A stretch of 64,000 nt of DNA from an uncultured Tessaracoccus sp. Its GTDB lineage: Bacteria; Actinomycetota; Actinomycetes; Propionibacteriales; Propionibacteriaceae. Shown piece by piece: positions 43,336-52,175 of this stretch. The notes beneath the pieces were generated by a model. It was given only the letters and a program-made list of their open reading frames with translations. It searched no databases and had not been told where the DNA came from. The translations under genes and the position numbers were made by a program. The stretch spans positions 47,190 through 111,189 of the forward strand of contig NZ_CAMYPD010000003.1 of assembly GCF_947286155.1 (NCBI RefSeq). The letters run 5' to 3'. Every line of letters starts with the position of its first letter. The stretch's first letter is position 1.

Positions 43336-43375
43336 CAGTGTGGCGGGTCCCCTCCGCGGGCGACCCGCCACACTG
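43336..43375 (+). terminator. Hairpin terminator after the WhiB gene
   Basis: CAGTGTGGCGGGTC and its exact complement (14-base arms) around a 12-base loop, 20 bases after the WhiB stop. There is no T run after it, so it may act as a strong pause or be Rho-assisted. Confidence 0.65.
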
Positions 43376-43549
43376 CTGTATCCAGGCCCCTCATCGAAGG
43401 CCTTCCACGAACCCAACCGCGGTCACCGGCGGCATCGGTGACATCGTCGTGCATCGCATCATCGCACGCGTCGGCGACATCCTCGACGCGATGGGGTACG
43501 CCGCTCGTGAGTTGTCGCGTGTGCTGGTGGTGTGGTTGTCGGTGGGTTG

Positions 43550-44437
43550 TTACGTATTGGCCGGTTTGTTCGTGTCATCGGCTAGGAGGTCAAGGAGGTA
43601 GTTGCCGTAGCCGGATTTCGCGAGTTGTTGTGCGCGTTGTGCAAGTTCGTCGTCGGAGAGGAAGCCCATCCGCCATGCCACCTCCTCAGGGCAGCCCACC
43701 TGTAGCCCTTGGCGGGCTTGGAGGGTGCGCACGAAATCGTTGGCGTCGTTGAGGGAATCGAAGGTGCCAGTATCGAGCCAGGCGGTACCGCGTGAGAGGA
43801 TCTCCACGCGCAGCTGCCCCTTGTCGAGGTAGAGGCGGTTGATGTCGGTGATCTCATACTCCCCACGCGCTGACGGTTCGAGCCCGCGCGCGATCTCGAC
43901 TACCTGGTTGTCGTAGAAGTACAAGCCGGGCACCGCGTAATGCGACTTCGGCTCGGCAGGTTTCTCCTCGATGGAGGTGACCACACCATCCTTATCGAAC
44001 TCGACAACCCCGTACGCCTCCGGGTTGGCGACCCGGTAGCCGAACACCGTCGCACCTTCACGTTCCCCCAGCGAACGCAGCATACGACCAAGTCCGGGGC
44101 CGGCGAAGATATTGTCGCCCAGGACGAGGGTGACATGGTCACTGCCGATGAAGTCCGCGCCGATCGTGAACGCCTGCGCTAGCCCCTTCGGCTCAGGCTG
44201 CTGCGCATACGTGATGCTGATCCCAAACTGCGACCCATCCCCCAGGAGCCGCTCAAACTGTGGCGCGTCGTGCGGGGTGGTGATGACCAACACATCTCGG
44301 ATGCCCGACGCGAGCAGTGTCGAGAGCGGATAGTAGATCATCGGCTTGTCATAGACAGGCACGAGTTGCTTGGAAATGGCCTTGGTGATCGGGTGGAGGC
44401 GTGTGCCGGAGCCGCCCGCGAGAATGATGCCGCGCAT
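43550..44437 (-). CDS. rmlA: Glucose-1-phosphate thymidylyltransferase
   Basis: A 295-residue enzyme making dTDP-glucose from dTTP and glucose-1-phosphate. The N-terminus GIILAGGSGTRLHPITKAISKQLVPVYDKPMIYYPLSTLL is the classic nucleotidyl-transfer signature (GGSGTRL and the KQLVPVYDKP block). The C-terminal part has the SIEEKPAEPKSHYAV and AWLDTGTFDSLNDAN blocks. It begins the dTDP-rhamnose pathway but stands apart from rmlB and rmlCD, on the other strand. Confidence 0.95.
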   Translation of the reverse strand: MRGIILAGGSGTRLHPITKAISKQLVPVYDKPMIYYPLSTLLASGIRDVLVITTPHDAPQFERLLGDGSQFGISITYAQQPEPKGLAQAFTIGADFIGSDHVTLVLGDNIFAGPGLGRMLRSLGEREGATVFGYRVANPEAYGVVEFDKDGVVTSIEEKPAEPKSHYAVPGLYFYDNQVVEIARGLEPSARGEYEITDINRLYLDKGQLRVEILSRGTAWLDTGTFDSLNDANDFVRTLQARQGLQVGCPEEVAWRMGFLSDDELAQRAQQLAKSGYGNYLLDLLADDTNKPANT

Positions 44438-44492
44438 GCCTCGATCCTAACTGCACACCCACATCTCCAGCCACCCACCGGCTACAACCAGC

Positions 44493-44574
44493 AAACTTCA
44501 TAATCCGTACGCAGATTGACCGAAGTGCCCTATTTCGGGGCCTTAGCTTCATCTGCGTACGGATTTTGAAGTTT
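44493..44574. repeat. Long interrupted palindrome between the HAD and rmlA genes
   Basis: Arms of 24 bases (44493-44516 and 44551-44574) with one mismatch, centred on AATCCGTACGCAGAT and its complement. A smaller dyad (CCGAA/TTCGG) lies in the loop, and a T run follows on the plus strand. It may end the leftward HAD and serS transcript before rmlA, or be a small palindromic element. Confidence 0.6.
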
Positions 44575-44652
44575 TTTGGCTCGAAGCCGTCGTGATGTCT
44601 GGGGCCGCCTTCGTGACGTTCGTTAGTCATCAGCGCGCGGACGCGGGCCGAG

Positions 44653-45462
44653 TTAGCGCTGCCGGCGGCTCGGGGCGGGACCGCCGAACCAGCGGTCGAG
44701 TTCTGCGACGGTGCCCAGTTCCGCGAATCCGGTGGTCACCGCGTCGGCGGCGGCGCGTACCTCGTCGGGAGCCTCCCCCATCGCAACGCCTCGCCCTGCC
44801 CATTGGAGCATCTCGATGTCGTTGTAGCCGTCGCCTAGGGCGAGCACGTCGCGCGCATCGACGCCCATCTCGTTACACACGCGCTGCAGCGCGGTGGCCT
44901 TGTGGATGCCCTTGGGCGCGATGTCGAGCCACGCAGACCACCCGACGAAGTACGACACGTCGTGCATGCCCAGTTCCGAGATGAGATCGCCAAAGATGTT
45001 GTCCCCGTCGGCCTCGGGCTCGCGAATGATGAGGCGTGACACCGGCTCGGACATGAGTTCGTCGAGCCCGACGATGTGCACCTCCCCCTCGATTTCACCT
45101 TCTGGGAAAGGCTGCGACGCGTACCGCACGAGGTTGCGCTCCACGCAGATGCGGGCATTGGGGAGCAGCTCGGAGACGCGCTGGATGGTCTCTGCCGGGT
45201 CGAAGAGCACCTCGTGCACCAGCTCGAACGGCGGGTTATGCACGAGCACGGCACCGTTCGACGAGACGGCCCAGCCGGGAGGCAGACCGAGCATGTCGAA
45301 AATGGGCTGCGTGGCGAGCCAACCGCGTCCGGTCGCAAGCACCACGGGCACCTGCTCTGCGGCACGGTTCACCGCGGCGTGTACCTCGTCGGGCATATTG
45401 CCAGCCGAATCGACGAGTGTGCCGTCGATGTCGAGCGCCACCAACTTGGGCGTGAAGGTCAT
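44653..45462 (-). CDS. HAD-superfamily phosphatase, Cof type
   Basis: A 269-residue cytoplasmic phosphatase of the HAD superfamily, Cof/type IIB. Motif I is LVALDIDGTLVDSAG (catalytic Asp pair), motif II is VVLATGRGW, and motif IV is VLALGDGYNDIEMLQWAGRGVAMG near the end. Such enzymes dephosphorylate sugar phosphates or cofactors. ATG 45462 has a strong GGAGAGGAGAAGG site; the longer frame to 45510 does not. It follows serS in the same direction. Confidence 0.85.
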   Translation of the reverse strand: MTFTPKLVALDIDGTLVDSAGNMPDEVHAAVNRAAEQVPVVLATGRGWLATQPIFDMLGLPPGWAVSSNGAVLVHNPPFELVHEVLFDPAETIQRVSELLPNARICVERNLVRYASQPFPEGEIEGEVHIVGLDELMSEPVSRLIIREPEADGDNIFGDLISELGMHDVSYFVGWSAWLDIAPKGIHKATALQRVCNEMGVDARDVLALGDGYNDIEMLQWAGRGVAMGEAPDEVRAAADAVTTGFAELGTVAELDRWFGGPAPSRRQR

Positions 45463-45564
45463 CGTTGCCTTCTCCTCTCCAGAATCGTTCGATCCACCAT
45501 GCCACCGCACGGCAAACGTCGCTTGCCGCGAACCTGAACGCGCGGTAAACGCCCAGGTGGGAAG

Positions 45565-46836
45565 CTACTTCGCGGTGGGAACGAGGGCCTCCATGCCGCC
45601 GAGGAATGGCCGAAGTGCTTCTGGCACGCGCACCGACCCGTCGGCCTGCTGGTGGTTCTCGAGCAGCATGATGATGATGCGGGTCATGGCGCACAGGGTG
45701 CCGTTCAACGTCGCAATGGGCTTCACACCGTCGTCGAATCGTCCGCGAATGCCGAGGCGGCGGGCCTGGAAATCAGTGCAGTTCGACGTCGACGTTACCT
45801 CGCGGTAGCGCTGCTGTGTGGGTAGCCAGGCGTAGCAGTCGAATTTGCGGGCGGCGGAGAGACCGAGGTCGCCGGAGGCAACGTCGAGCACCTGGTACGG
45901 AATCTCGAGCAGCTCCAGGAACTCACGCTCCCAGCCGAGCACCTTCTGGTGCCATGCTTCAGCGTCGGACGGATCGCAGTGGACGAACATCTCGACCTTG
46001 TCGAACCAGTGGACGCGGAAAATGCCGCGCGTGTCTTTGCCGTAGGAGCCGGCCTCGCGGCGGAAGCACGGCGAGTAGGCGGCGTACTGCTTGGGCAGGT
46101 CGTCGAGGATTTCGCCCGAGTGGTATGCGGCCAGCGCCACCTCGGAGGTGCCGACGAGGTACATGTCGTCGCGCTCAAGGTGGTAGACGTCGTCGGCGGC
46201 CTGGCCGAGGAAACCGGTGCCATCCATTGCCGACGGCTTCACCAACGCCGGCGGCAGCATGGGCGTGAAGCCCCATTCGAGGGCCTTACTCATGGCGAGG
46301 TTGAGCAGTGCCAGCTCGAGCTGCGCGCCCACGCCGGTGAGCACGTAGAACCGCGAGCCGGAGATCTTGGTGCCGCGCTCCATGTCGATCGCGCCCAGCG
46401 CCTCGCCGAGCTCCAGATGATCCTTGGGTTCGAAGCCCTCGGCGGCGAAGTCTCGGGGCGTGCCGACGGTGTCGAGGATCTCGCCATCATCTTCGCCACC
46501 GCGAGGGACCCCGTCGAGGACGATGTTGCCGACGCTCTTGAACAGCTCGGTGAAGCGCTCTTCGGCCTCGCTCACCGCGCTCTCGGCGGATTTCACGTCG
46601 GCGGCGAGCTGCTTGACGCTCGCCAGCAGGGCGGCTTTTTCGTCGCCCTTGGCCTTGGCGACGTCTTTGCCAGCGGCCTTTTGCTGCGCGCGCAGCTCCT
46701 CGAAGCGCGCGATCGAGCGTCGGCGCGCCTCGTCAGCTGCCACGAGCTCGTCCACGAGTTCGACGGACTCGCCGCGGGCTTCCTGCGAGCGGCGAATGCG
46801 GTCGGGGTCTGAGCGGAGCAGCTTCGGATCGATCAT
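45565..46836 (-). CDS. serS: Seryl-tRNA synthetase
   Basis: A 423-residue class II synthetase that charges tRNA-Ser. The N-terminal 110 residues form the long coiled-coil arm (IDPKLLRSDPDRIRRSQEARGES ... KAKGDEKAALL). Motif 2 is CFRREAGSYGKDTRGIFRVHWFDKVE, and motif 3 is LNGTLCAMTRIIIMLLENHQ near the C-terminus; TSTSNCTDFQARRLGIR is the Ser-specific block. Length and motifs are typical. A core housekeeping gene, it sits next to the accessory glycan region. Confidence 0.97.
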   Translation of the reverse strand: MIDPKLLRSDPDRIRRSQEARGESVELVDELVAADEARRRSIARFEELRAQQKAAGKDVAKAKGDEKAALLASVKQLAADVKSAESAVSEAEERFTELFKSVGNIVLDGVPRGGEDDGEILDTVGTPRDFAAEGFEPKDHLELGEALGAIDMERGTKISGSRFYVLTGVGAQLELALLNLAMSKALEWGFTPMLPPALVKPSAMDGTGFLGQAADDVYHLERDDMYLVGTSEVALAAYHSGEILDDLPKQYAAYSPCFRREAGSYGKDTRGIFRVHWFDKVEMFVHCDPSDAEAWHQKVLGWEREFLELLEIPYQVLDVASGDLGLSAARKFDCYAWLPTQQRYREVTSTSNCTDFQARRLGIRGRFDDGVKPIATLNGTLCAMTRIIIMLLENHQQADGSVRVPEALRPFLGGMEALVPTAK

Positions 46837-46900
46837 GAGCCCACCCTACTTGCAAATCCGCTTCCACGCCGAGCGGTGCTGTGACCGATAGTCTGTGCGC

Positions 46901-48415
46901 ATGCAGCAACTTCGTCGAAGCGGTTTCACGCTCGCGTCTGCCGCGCTCCTGGCGCTCGCCTTCGCAGTGTGGACTGCGTGGCTGCCCCAAGCCGTCGACG
47001 GGTGGTGGCGGGTGGCTCCGCCGGAGCCGACGTCGAACCTGGGCCAGGTGCTCGCCATCGTGGCGGGCGTGACTGCGTGGCCGGTGCTGCTCGTCGTCAC
47101 GGCGGCGGTGGCGTGGTGGATGTCCAGGCGGCGGTTTTACACCGCCTCGGGTGCGGTGCTGCTCGCGTTCGTGCTGACGGCGAGCCTCACCACCTTGATG
47201 CGCCACAGCATCGGCAGGGCGCGCCCAGAGTCGCCGTTCGCGGGGGCCATTACGCAGCAAGGGTTCGGGTACCCGTCGGTGCATGTGGCGATGTGGACGG
47301 CCGGTGCCGTGATGGTGGCGACGTTGCTATCGACGATGCGCCGTCGGGTGTGGCCGGGCGTGGTTGCGGGGACGGCGGCGGTGCTTGTCGTCGCGGTGAA
47401 TCGGCTGTGGATGGGCGCGCACCAGGTGACCGACGTTGTGGGCGGCGCCCTGCTGGGCGGGTTCGCGGCGAGCCTCGCCAATCTCCTGGCCGACGTGCAT
47501 GTCGTGCGCAGGCCTATGCGCGGCGACGACCTGGCCGCGGCGGTCATCTACAACCCCGTCAAGGTCGTCGGGATCGAAACGTTCCGCGGCCTGGTGCAGC
47601 AGACCCTCGAAGATTACGGCTACGAGCGCGTCGTGTGGCTGCCCACCGAGGCCGACGACCCCGGCGTCGTCATGGCGCGTCGGGCGCTCGAAGCGGACGT
47701 CGACGTGGTGCTCGTCGCCGGCGGTGACGGCACGGTGCGCGTGGTGTTGGGAGAGTTCGCCGACACCGGGCAGAAGGTGGCGATCCTCCCGTCGGGCACC
47801 GGCAATCTGCTCGCGAAGAACCTGGGCATCCCGCTCGACGTGGAGCAGGCGCTGAGGCTCGGGCTGGAGAAGGCTCCTACCGCAATTGACCTCATCGAGG
47901 TGCAATTGCCCGACGGCGTGCAGTTCGCCGCCGTGCTCGCCGGCGTGGGCATCGATGCGAACATCATGAACGACACCGACGAGGACCTCAAGAAGGCTGT
48001 CGGGGTGGTGGCATACGTGATGGCCGGCGCTCGACACCTCGACGCCAACCCGATGCGGGTGCGGCTCACCGTCGACGATCAACCGCCGGTGGAGGTGGAC
48101 GCGTCGCTGGTGTCGATCGGCAACGTCGGCGAGCTTGAGAAGGGTGTGTCGCTGATGCCTGCAGCGAGCGCCCGCGACGGCGTGCTCGACGTGCTCGTCG
48201 CCACGCCCAGCACGCGACTCGACATGGCGCAGATGATCAGCGACGTGCTGTTCGAGGCCGGCGACGGGCCCAACATCGCCCGCTACACCGGTAGTCAGCT
48301 GCGTCTCGAGGTGCCCGAGGGTGCGGCCTGCCAGATCGACGGCGACGTCGTCGGGGACGTCACCGACGTCACGTTCCAGGTGCGCCCCGAGGCCGTGCAA
48401 CTGGCGCTGCCGTAG
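46901..48415 (+). CDS. PAP2 phosphatase / diacylglycerol kinase fusion
   Basis: A 504-residue protein with two parts. Residues 1-205 are a PAP2-type membrane phosphatase: RHSIGRARPES (about 100-110), GYPSVHVA and NRLWMGAHQVTDVVGG give the three signature motifs. Residues 210-504 are a lipid-kinase (DAGK catalytic) domain with VVLVAGGDGTVRVVLGEF and LPSGTGNLLAKNLGIP. The fusion may recycle lipid phosphates such as phosphatidate or undecaprenyl pyrophosphate. Start ATG 46901 or GTG 46895. Confidence 0.88.
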   Translation: MQQLRRSGFTLASAALLALAFAVWTAWLPQAVDGWWRVAPPEPTSNLGQVLAIVAGVTAWPVLLVVTAAVAWWMSRRRFYTASGAVLLAFVLTASLTTLMRHSIGRARPESPFAGAITQQGFGYPSVHVAMWTAGAVMVATLLSTMRRRVWPGVVAGTAAVLVVAVNRLWMGAHQVTDVVGGALLGGFAASLANLLADVHVVRRPMRGDDLAAAVIYNPVKVVGIETFRGLVQQTLEDYGYERVVWLPTEADDPGVVMARRALEADVDVVLVAGGDGTVRVVLGEFADTGQKVAILPSGTGNLLAKNLGIPLDVEQALRLGLEKAPTAIDLIEVQLPDGVQFAAVLAGVGIDANIMNDTDEDLKKAVGVVAYVMAGARHLDANPMRVRLTVDDQPPVEVDASLVSIGNVGELEKGVSLMPAASARDGVLDVLVATPSTRLDMAQMISDVLFEAGDGPNIARYTGSQLRLEVPEGAACQIDGDVVGDVTDVTFQVRPEAVQLALP

Positions 48416-48428
48416 GTGGCGGTCCCCC

Positions 48429-48494
48429 GGTGGTTGAGTAGCCCGCCCGCCCAGCCGATGGTTGAGTAGCGGGCGCCGCCCGCGTATCGAAACC
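48429..48494. repeat. Intergenic repeat (GGTTGAGTAG ... CGTATCGAAACC type)
   Basis: Two units beginning GGTTGAGTAG and a GC-rich dyad ending CGTATCGAAACC. The same element occurs at 49791-49918, so it flanks the lipoprotein gene on both sides. Similar elements are common in actinobacterial intergenic regions. Confidence 0.75.
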
Positions 48495-48516
48495 ACGCTG
48501 GAAGAGCGCATTATTG

Positions 48517-48566
48517 ATAAGGAATGAGGGATTCCACCGAAAACGGTGGAATCCCTCATTCCTTAT
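48517..48566. repeat. Perfect 23-base-arm hairpin
   Basis: Arms 48517-48539 and 48544-48566 are exact complements around an AAAA loop. There is no T run. It sits between the lipid phosphatase/kinase gene and the lipoprotein gene and could act as a terminator or be a small palindromic element. Confidence 0.75.
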
Positions 48567-48708
48567 GCGACTGGTGGCCGGGGGCCGCCTATCGATTACG
48601 GGTGGCTCTGGCAAAATGACAAGGGAGCGTGCCAAGATTCAAATCCCCACACACTGGCAGACACTTCGTCGACAACCTCACGTATGAGGCGTTCAAGGAG
48701 AGGTACCT

Positions 48709-49758
48709 ATGAGCATTCCACGACGCGCGGCGATTGTCGTCCCTCTCATCGGCGCGGTCTCGGGCTGCTCCCCATCGCCTACGCCCACACCATCACCGGC
48801 CCCGACTGCGTCCGGCTCACCTGCGACGGAGTGCGTCACGCTGGATAGCTACTCCTTCGATTGGGTCGGCGATCCGTGCTCGCCTGGTAGCTCCCCGGTC
48901 AGTGACGACCAGGACATGGCTCGCATTGATTGGCACGGCCCACTGCGCATGTCCCCTCGCGGCGCGGTCGCGTGGTACCACGGCGGGTTGGTCGAATGGG
49001 ATGAGCACGGTCGCCCCTCCCGCTTGCTCGCGGTCCGAACCGCTTCGACGACGGCCTATGCAGTACTGGGCAAGGACATTGTGGTGCCACTGTGCGACGG
49101 TCGCATCCAGCGCTGGACCGACGGTTGCCCCGGCGAGGTACTGGCTGGGCACGGCGGTGCGCACGTCGTCGCTATGGCGACTATCGATGAGTCACACTTT
49201 GCGACGCTCAGCGACGATCAACAGCTGGCCCTGTGGGACGTTGCACAACGTCAACCGGTTGCCACCGCGAACATCTCGGCCAAGAACCTCGTCCGGCTCG
49301 AACTGAGTGACGGAGTGCTGTGGGCTTCAACGCCTACCGCGTGCTTTGGCTACGACGCTCGGCAACTGACCGAGGCGGGCACCGTCGCAGATCTCCCATC
49401 CTCACCATATGGGTGGGCGCCAGCGCCTGGACGCCGATTCGTCGGGCATGCGGATGCACTGATCGCTGCCCAGATAGGAAAAGGAGTGGTCGCTCGCCAC
49501 GACACCAACCGCACCAAGATGTACGCTGCCGCTTCGCCTGATGGATACATCGGGGCGATCGGTCAGGGCCGGCTCTTTACCGGCAACATCGATGGGCCCG
49601 TCACCCGATCGGAATATGTCGATGCGCCACACCATCCGGCGGGCTTGGCATTCTCCAAGGAGGGCAACGTGCATCTCTTAGATCACCTGCGCGGCGGGGG
49701 CAAGCTCAATCCAGCTGCCAACCGTCTCGAATACTCTTATGCGTCACCACGACGCTAA
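48709..49758 (+). CDS. Lipoprotein, uncharacterised (possible beta-propeller)
   Basis: A 349-residue protein with a lipoprotein signal: a short basic start, a hydrophobic stretch and a lipobox IGAVSGC with the acylated Cys at 20. Then follows a Pro/Thr/Ser linker (about 22-40) and a strand-rich body with repeats reminiscent of WD-type blades (HVVAMATIDESHFATLSDDQQLALWDV). It is preceded by AAGGAGAGG and bracketed by intergenic repeats. It may be membrane-attached on the outside. I recognise no family. Confidence 0.6.
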   Translation: MSIPRRAAIVVPLIGAVSGCSPSPTPTPSPAPTASGSPATECVTLDSYSFDWVGDPCSPGSSPVSDDQDMARIDWHGPLRMSPRGAVAWYHGGLVEWDEHGRPSRLLAVRTASTTAYAVLGKDIVVPLCDGRIQRWTDGCPGEVLAGHGGAHVVAMATIDESHFATLSDDQQLALWDVAQRQPVATANISAKNLVRLELSDGVLWASTPTACFGYDARQLTEAGTVADLPSSPYGWAPAPGRRFVGHADALIAAQIGKGVVARHDTNRTKMYAAASPDGYIGAIGQGRLFTGNIDGPVTRSEYVDAPHHPAGLAFSKEGNVHLLDHLRGGGKLNPAANRLEYSYASPRR

Positions 49759-49790
49759 ACAGTGGAGTGAGCGGGATCAGGGAAACCCCG

Positions 49791-49918
49791 ACCCGGTGGT
49801 TGTGTAGGCGGCCACCCCACCCCCGATGGTTGAGTAGCCCGCGCAGCGGGCGTATCGAAACCCCCCCCGCATCTCGATACGGCCGCTACGCGGCCTACTC
49901 GATGACCGGGGGGGGAAG
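49791..49918. repeat. Intergenic repeat cluster, inverted units
   Basis: A forward unit (GGTTGAGTAGCCCGC ... GTATCGAAACC) and a reversed unit (CTCGATACGGCC ... CTACTCGATGACC) face each other across a run of C. It is related to the repeat at 48429-48494. Confidence 0.75.
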
Positions 49919-49923
49919 AACCA

Positions 49924-50829
49924 TCACCGCCCAGGAGACACGGACCCGAGCCAACGCTCGGCCTCGGTGAACGACTCGTCGGAGAAACGGTCGTCCAGTT
50001 TCGGGGCGCGCCCGTCGGCGCGCGGGTAGGAGCCGAGGAAATACAGGCGCGGGCAGATGCGCGCGAGCCCTTCGAGGGTCTCAGCGATGCGCTGGTCGGC
50101 GACGTGGCCCTCGGCGTCGATGGAGAAACAGTACGAACCGAGTGAGGTTTTCGTCGGGCGCGACTCGATGCGAGTCAGGTTCACGCCGCGCACCTTGAAC
50201 TGCTCCAGGATTTCGAGCAGCGCGCCTGAGCGGTCTTCATCCATGAATGCGACGAGCGTGGTCTTGTCCGCGCCGGTGCGCTCCGGCACATCCCCGGCCT
50301 GACACACCTCGACGAAGCGCGTCACGGCTCCGGAGTTGTCCTCGATCTGCCACGCCAACTCGCTGAGCCCATAGAGCTGCCCGGCCACGCGAGCGCACAC
50401 CGCCGCGTCGTGCCGAGAATCGTCTCTGGCTACCTCTTTCGCTGCGCCCGCCGTCGAACCGGCCTCGGTGACCGTCGCGTCGCTCAACCCCGACAGGAAG
50501 CGACGACACTGCGCCGCCGCATGCCCGTGCGTGAGCACGTGCCGCACGTCGGCGAGCGTCGTACCCGGGCGCGCATAGAGCCCGAACGACACCGGCACCA
50601 AGATCTCTCGACGAATCATGAGCGGCGAGCCGTTGATGAGCTCATCGAGCGTGGCCGACACGCCACCCTCCACGGAGTTCTCGATGGGCACCACCGCAGC
50701 CTCGACTTCCCCCGAGCGCACCCCCGCCAGCGCCCCCACCACCGACGAATACGGCTTCGCCTCCGCATCCGTGATGCTCAACAGTGCTTGGTGCGTAAAC
50801 GTGCCCGCGGGGCCGAAGTAACCGTGCAT
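49924..50829 (-). CDS. pheA: Prephenate dehydratase
   Basis: A 301-residue enzyme of phenylalanine synthesis (prephenate to phenylpyruvate). The catalytic domain has YFGPAGTFTHQALL at the N-terminus, VPIENSVEGGVSATLD (about 47-62) and the TRF motif (about 170-172) in the SGAVTRFVEV block; the C-terminal ACT-type regulatory domain includes RIESRPTKTSLGSYCFSID, which senses Phe. It starts 29 bases after mycP and may be read from the same upstream transcript, although its role is unrelated to type VII secretion. Confidence 0.94.
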   Translation of the reverse strand: MHGYFGPAGTFTHQALLSITDAEAKPYSSVVGALAGVRSGEVEAAVVPIENSVEGGVSATLDELINGSPLMIRREILVPVSFGLYARPGTTLADVRHVLTHGHAAAQCRRFLSGLSDATVTEAGSTAGAAKEVARDDSRHDAAVCARVAGQLYGLSELAWQIEDNSGAVTRFVEVCQAGDVPERTGADKTTLVAFMDEDRSGALLEILEQFKVRGVNLTRIESRPTKTSLGSYCFSIDAEGHVADQRIAETLEGLARICPRLYFLGSYPRADGRAPKLDDRFSDESFTEAERWLGSVSPGR

Positions 50830-50858
50830 TCCCCCACCCTACTGGCGCGCGGCCGTCA

Positions 50859-52175
50859 TCACTTGGGGCCACGCTCCTCGCGGGACACCTTCCGCGCCTG
50901 CGGCACGACGATAGCCAGCACAATGCCGCCCACCACCAGCATCATCGCGATGATACCGAGCACGATGCCGATCACCACCGGCCGCTGATCCACCACCTTC
51001 GACGGCGGGTAGTGCTTGGCGGGCAACTCCGTCGCCGCCCCTTCGTTGGGGTAAATCTGCGGCACCTCACCCGACAGCAACCGCAACGGGTTCACGATGC
51101 CCGCCCCGATACGCGGGTCGGGGTTGGCGGCCGGCGGCGGGTCGGCCGTCTCGATCAACCGCTGCCGCACCTCCGCCGGCGTGAGGCGAGAAAGCCCGTC
51201 GGCACGCTGTTTCTCGATCATCAACGCGACGATCCCACTCACGATGGGCGTGGCGTAACTCGTGCCGGTGATGGGCCCGGAATACACCTGACTCTCGATG
51301 CCGCGCACGGTGTCGTAGTTCGACGGGTCCAGCGCCTGCACCGCTTCGCCCGGCGCGCCAATGTCGACCTTCCCACCTGCCGCGCTGCCCTCCGATGCGG
51401 TGTCGTTGCGCGTCGTCGACCCCACCGAAATCACGCCCGGAAACGACGCCGGGAACGCCGCAGCCCCCTGCAGCTGACCACTGTTCCCCGCTGCAGCGAC
51501 CACCACTATGCCCTTGTCAACCGCCAGTTGGATGGCGTCGCGGAAGTTCTCGAAGCCCTCAACCTGATTACTCACCACCTGCGAGAGGTTGATGACGTCG
51601 ACCTCCCGCTTCACCGCGTCGAGCACCGCCTCGGTGGTGGGTTGGAGCGGCATCTCCGTCTGCTCCTCGCCCTCCTTCGGAGCCTCCGACTTGAACAACG
51701 AGCGGTAGGTAATCACCTTCGCGTTCGGGGCGATCCCGGAAAACTCCACGCGCCCATCCAGCGGCCCGCCATCCTTCGAACGCCCGCCCGCGAGCAGCGA
51801 CGTCACCCTGGTGCCGTGCAGGCAGTCGAACTCGTCGAGCTGCTCGTTGCCGTTGCTCTTCAGCCCGCCGAGCATGTCGTAGGCGGTGAAGCGCTTGTCG
51901 TCGGCTTCCTGCAGGTACAGCGACCCCTCCGTTGCGGTGCCGGTGTCAATGACCGCAACCGTGACGCCCTCGCCCGTCGCGAGCTTCCACACGCGGTTCA
52001 TCTGCAGACGCTCGAAGTGCCACGACTGGTCGGGCGCCGCCGTGCCCTTCGCCGCGACGTGGCACTCCTTCGGGTTGAAGGGCGTGACTGCGGCAACGGC
52101 GCTCGTGGAGCACTGCGACAGACCCAGCACCGCCGCCGCAACCGCTGCGACGACGCGGGTGCACCGTCGCTTCAC
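50859..52175 (-). CDS. mycP: Mycosin-type subtilisin protease
   Basis: A 438-residue membrane-anchored S8 serine protease of type VII secretion. A signal peptide (residues 1-29) precedes the protease domain. The catalytic triad is D77 (VAVIDTGTA), H120 (CLHGTRVTS) and S306 (GTSYATPIVSG), with the oxyanion Asn 231 in AAGNSGQ. A C-terminal hydrophobic helix (about 400-428) anchors it, followed by a basic tail. Mycosins process ESX substrates and stabilise the secretion machine. Its ATG overlaps the stop of eccC by 4 bases. Confidence 0.93.
   Translation of the reverse strand: MKRRCTRVVAAVAAAVLGLSQCSTSAVAAVTPFNPKECHVAAKGTAAPDQSWHFERLQMNRVWKLATGEGVTVAVIDTGTATEGSLYLQEADDKRFTAYDMLGGLKSNGNEQLDEFDCLHGTRVTSLLAGGRSKDGGPLDGRVEFSGIAPNAKVITYRSLFKSEAPKEGEEQTEMPLQPTTEAVLDAVKREVDVINLSQVVSNQVEGFENFRDAIQLAVDKGIVVVAAAGNSGQLQGAAAFPASFPGVISVGSTTRNDTASEGSAAGGKVDIGAPGEAVQALDPSNYDTVRGIESQVYSGPITGTSYATPIVSGIVALMIEKQRADGLSRLTPAEVRQRLIETADPPPAANPDPRIGAGIVNPLRLLSGEVPQIYPNEGAATELPAKHYPPSKVVDQRPVVIGIVLGIIAMMLVVGGIVLAIVVPQARKVSREERGPK

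Noticed and set aside
48640..48665. TTCAAATCC-like sequence resembling a tRNA T-loop
   Set aside because: The flanking bases do not form T-, D- or acceptor stems.
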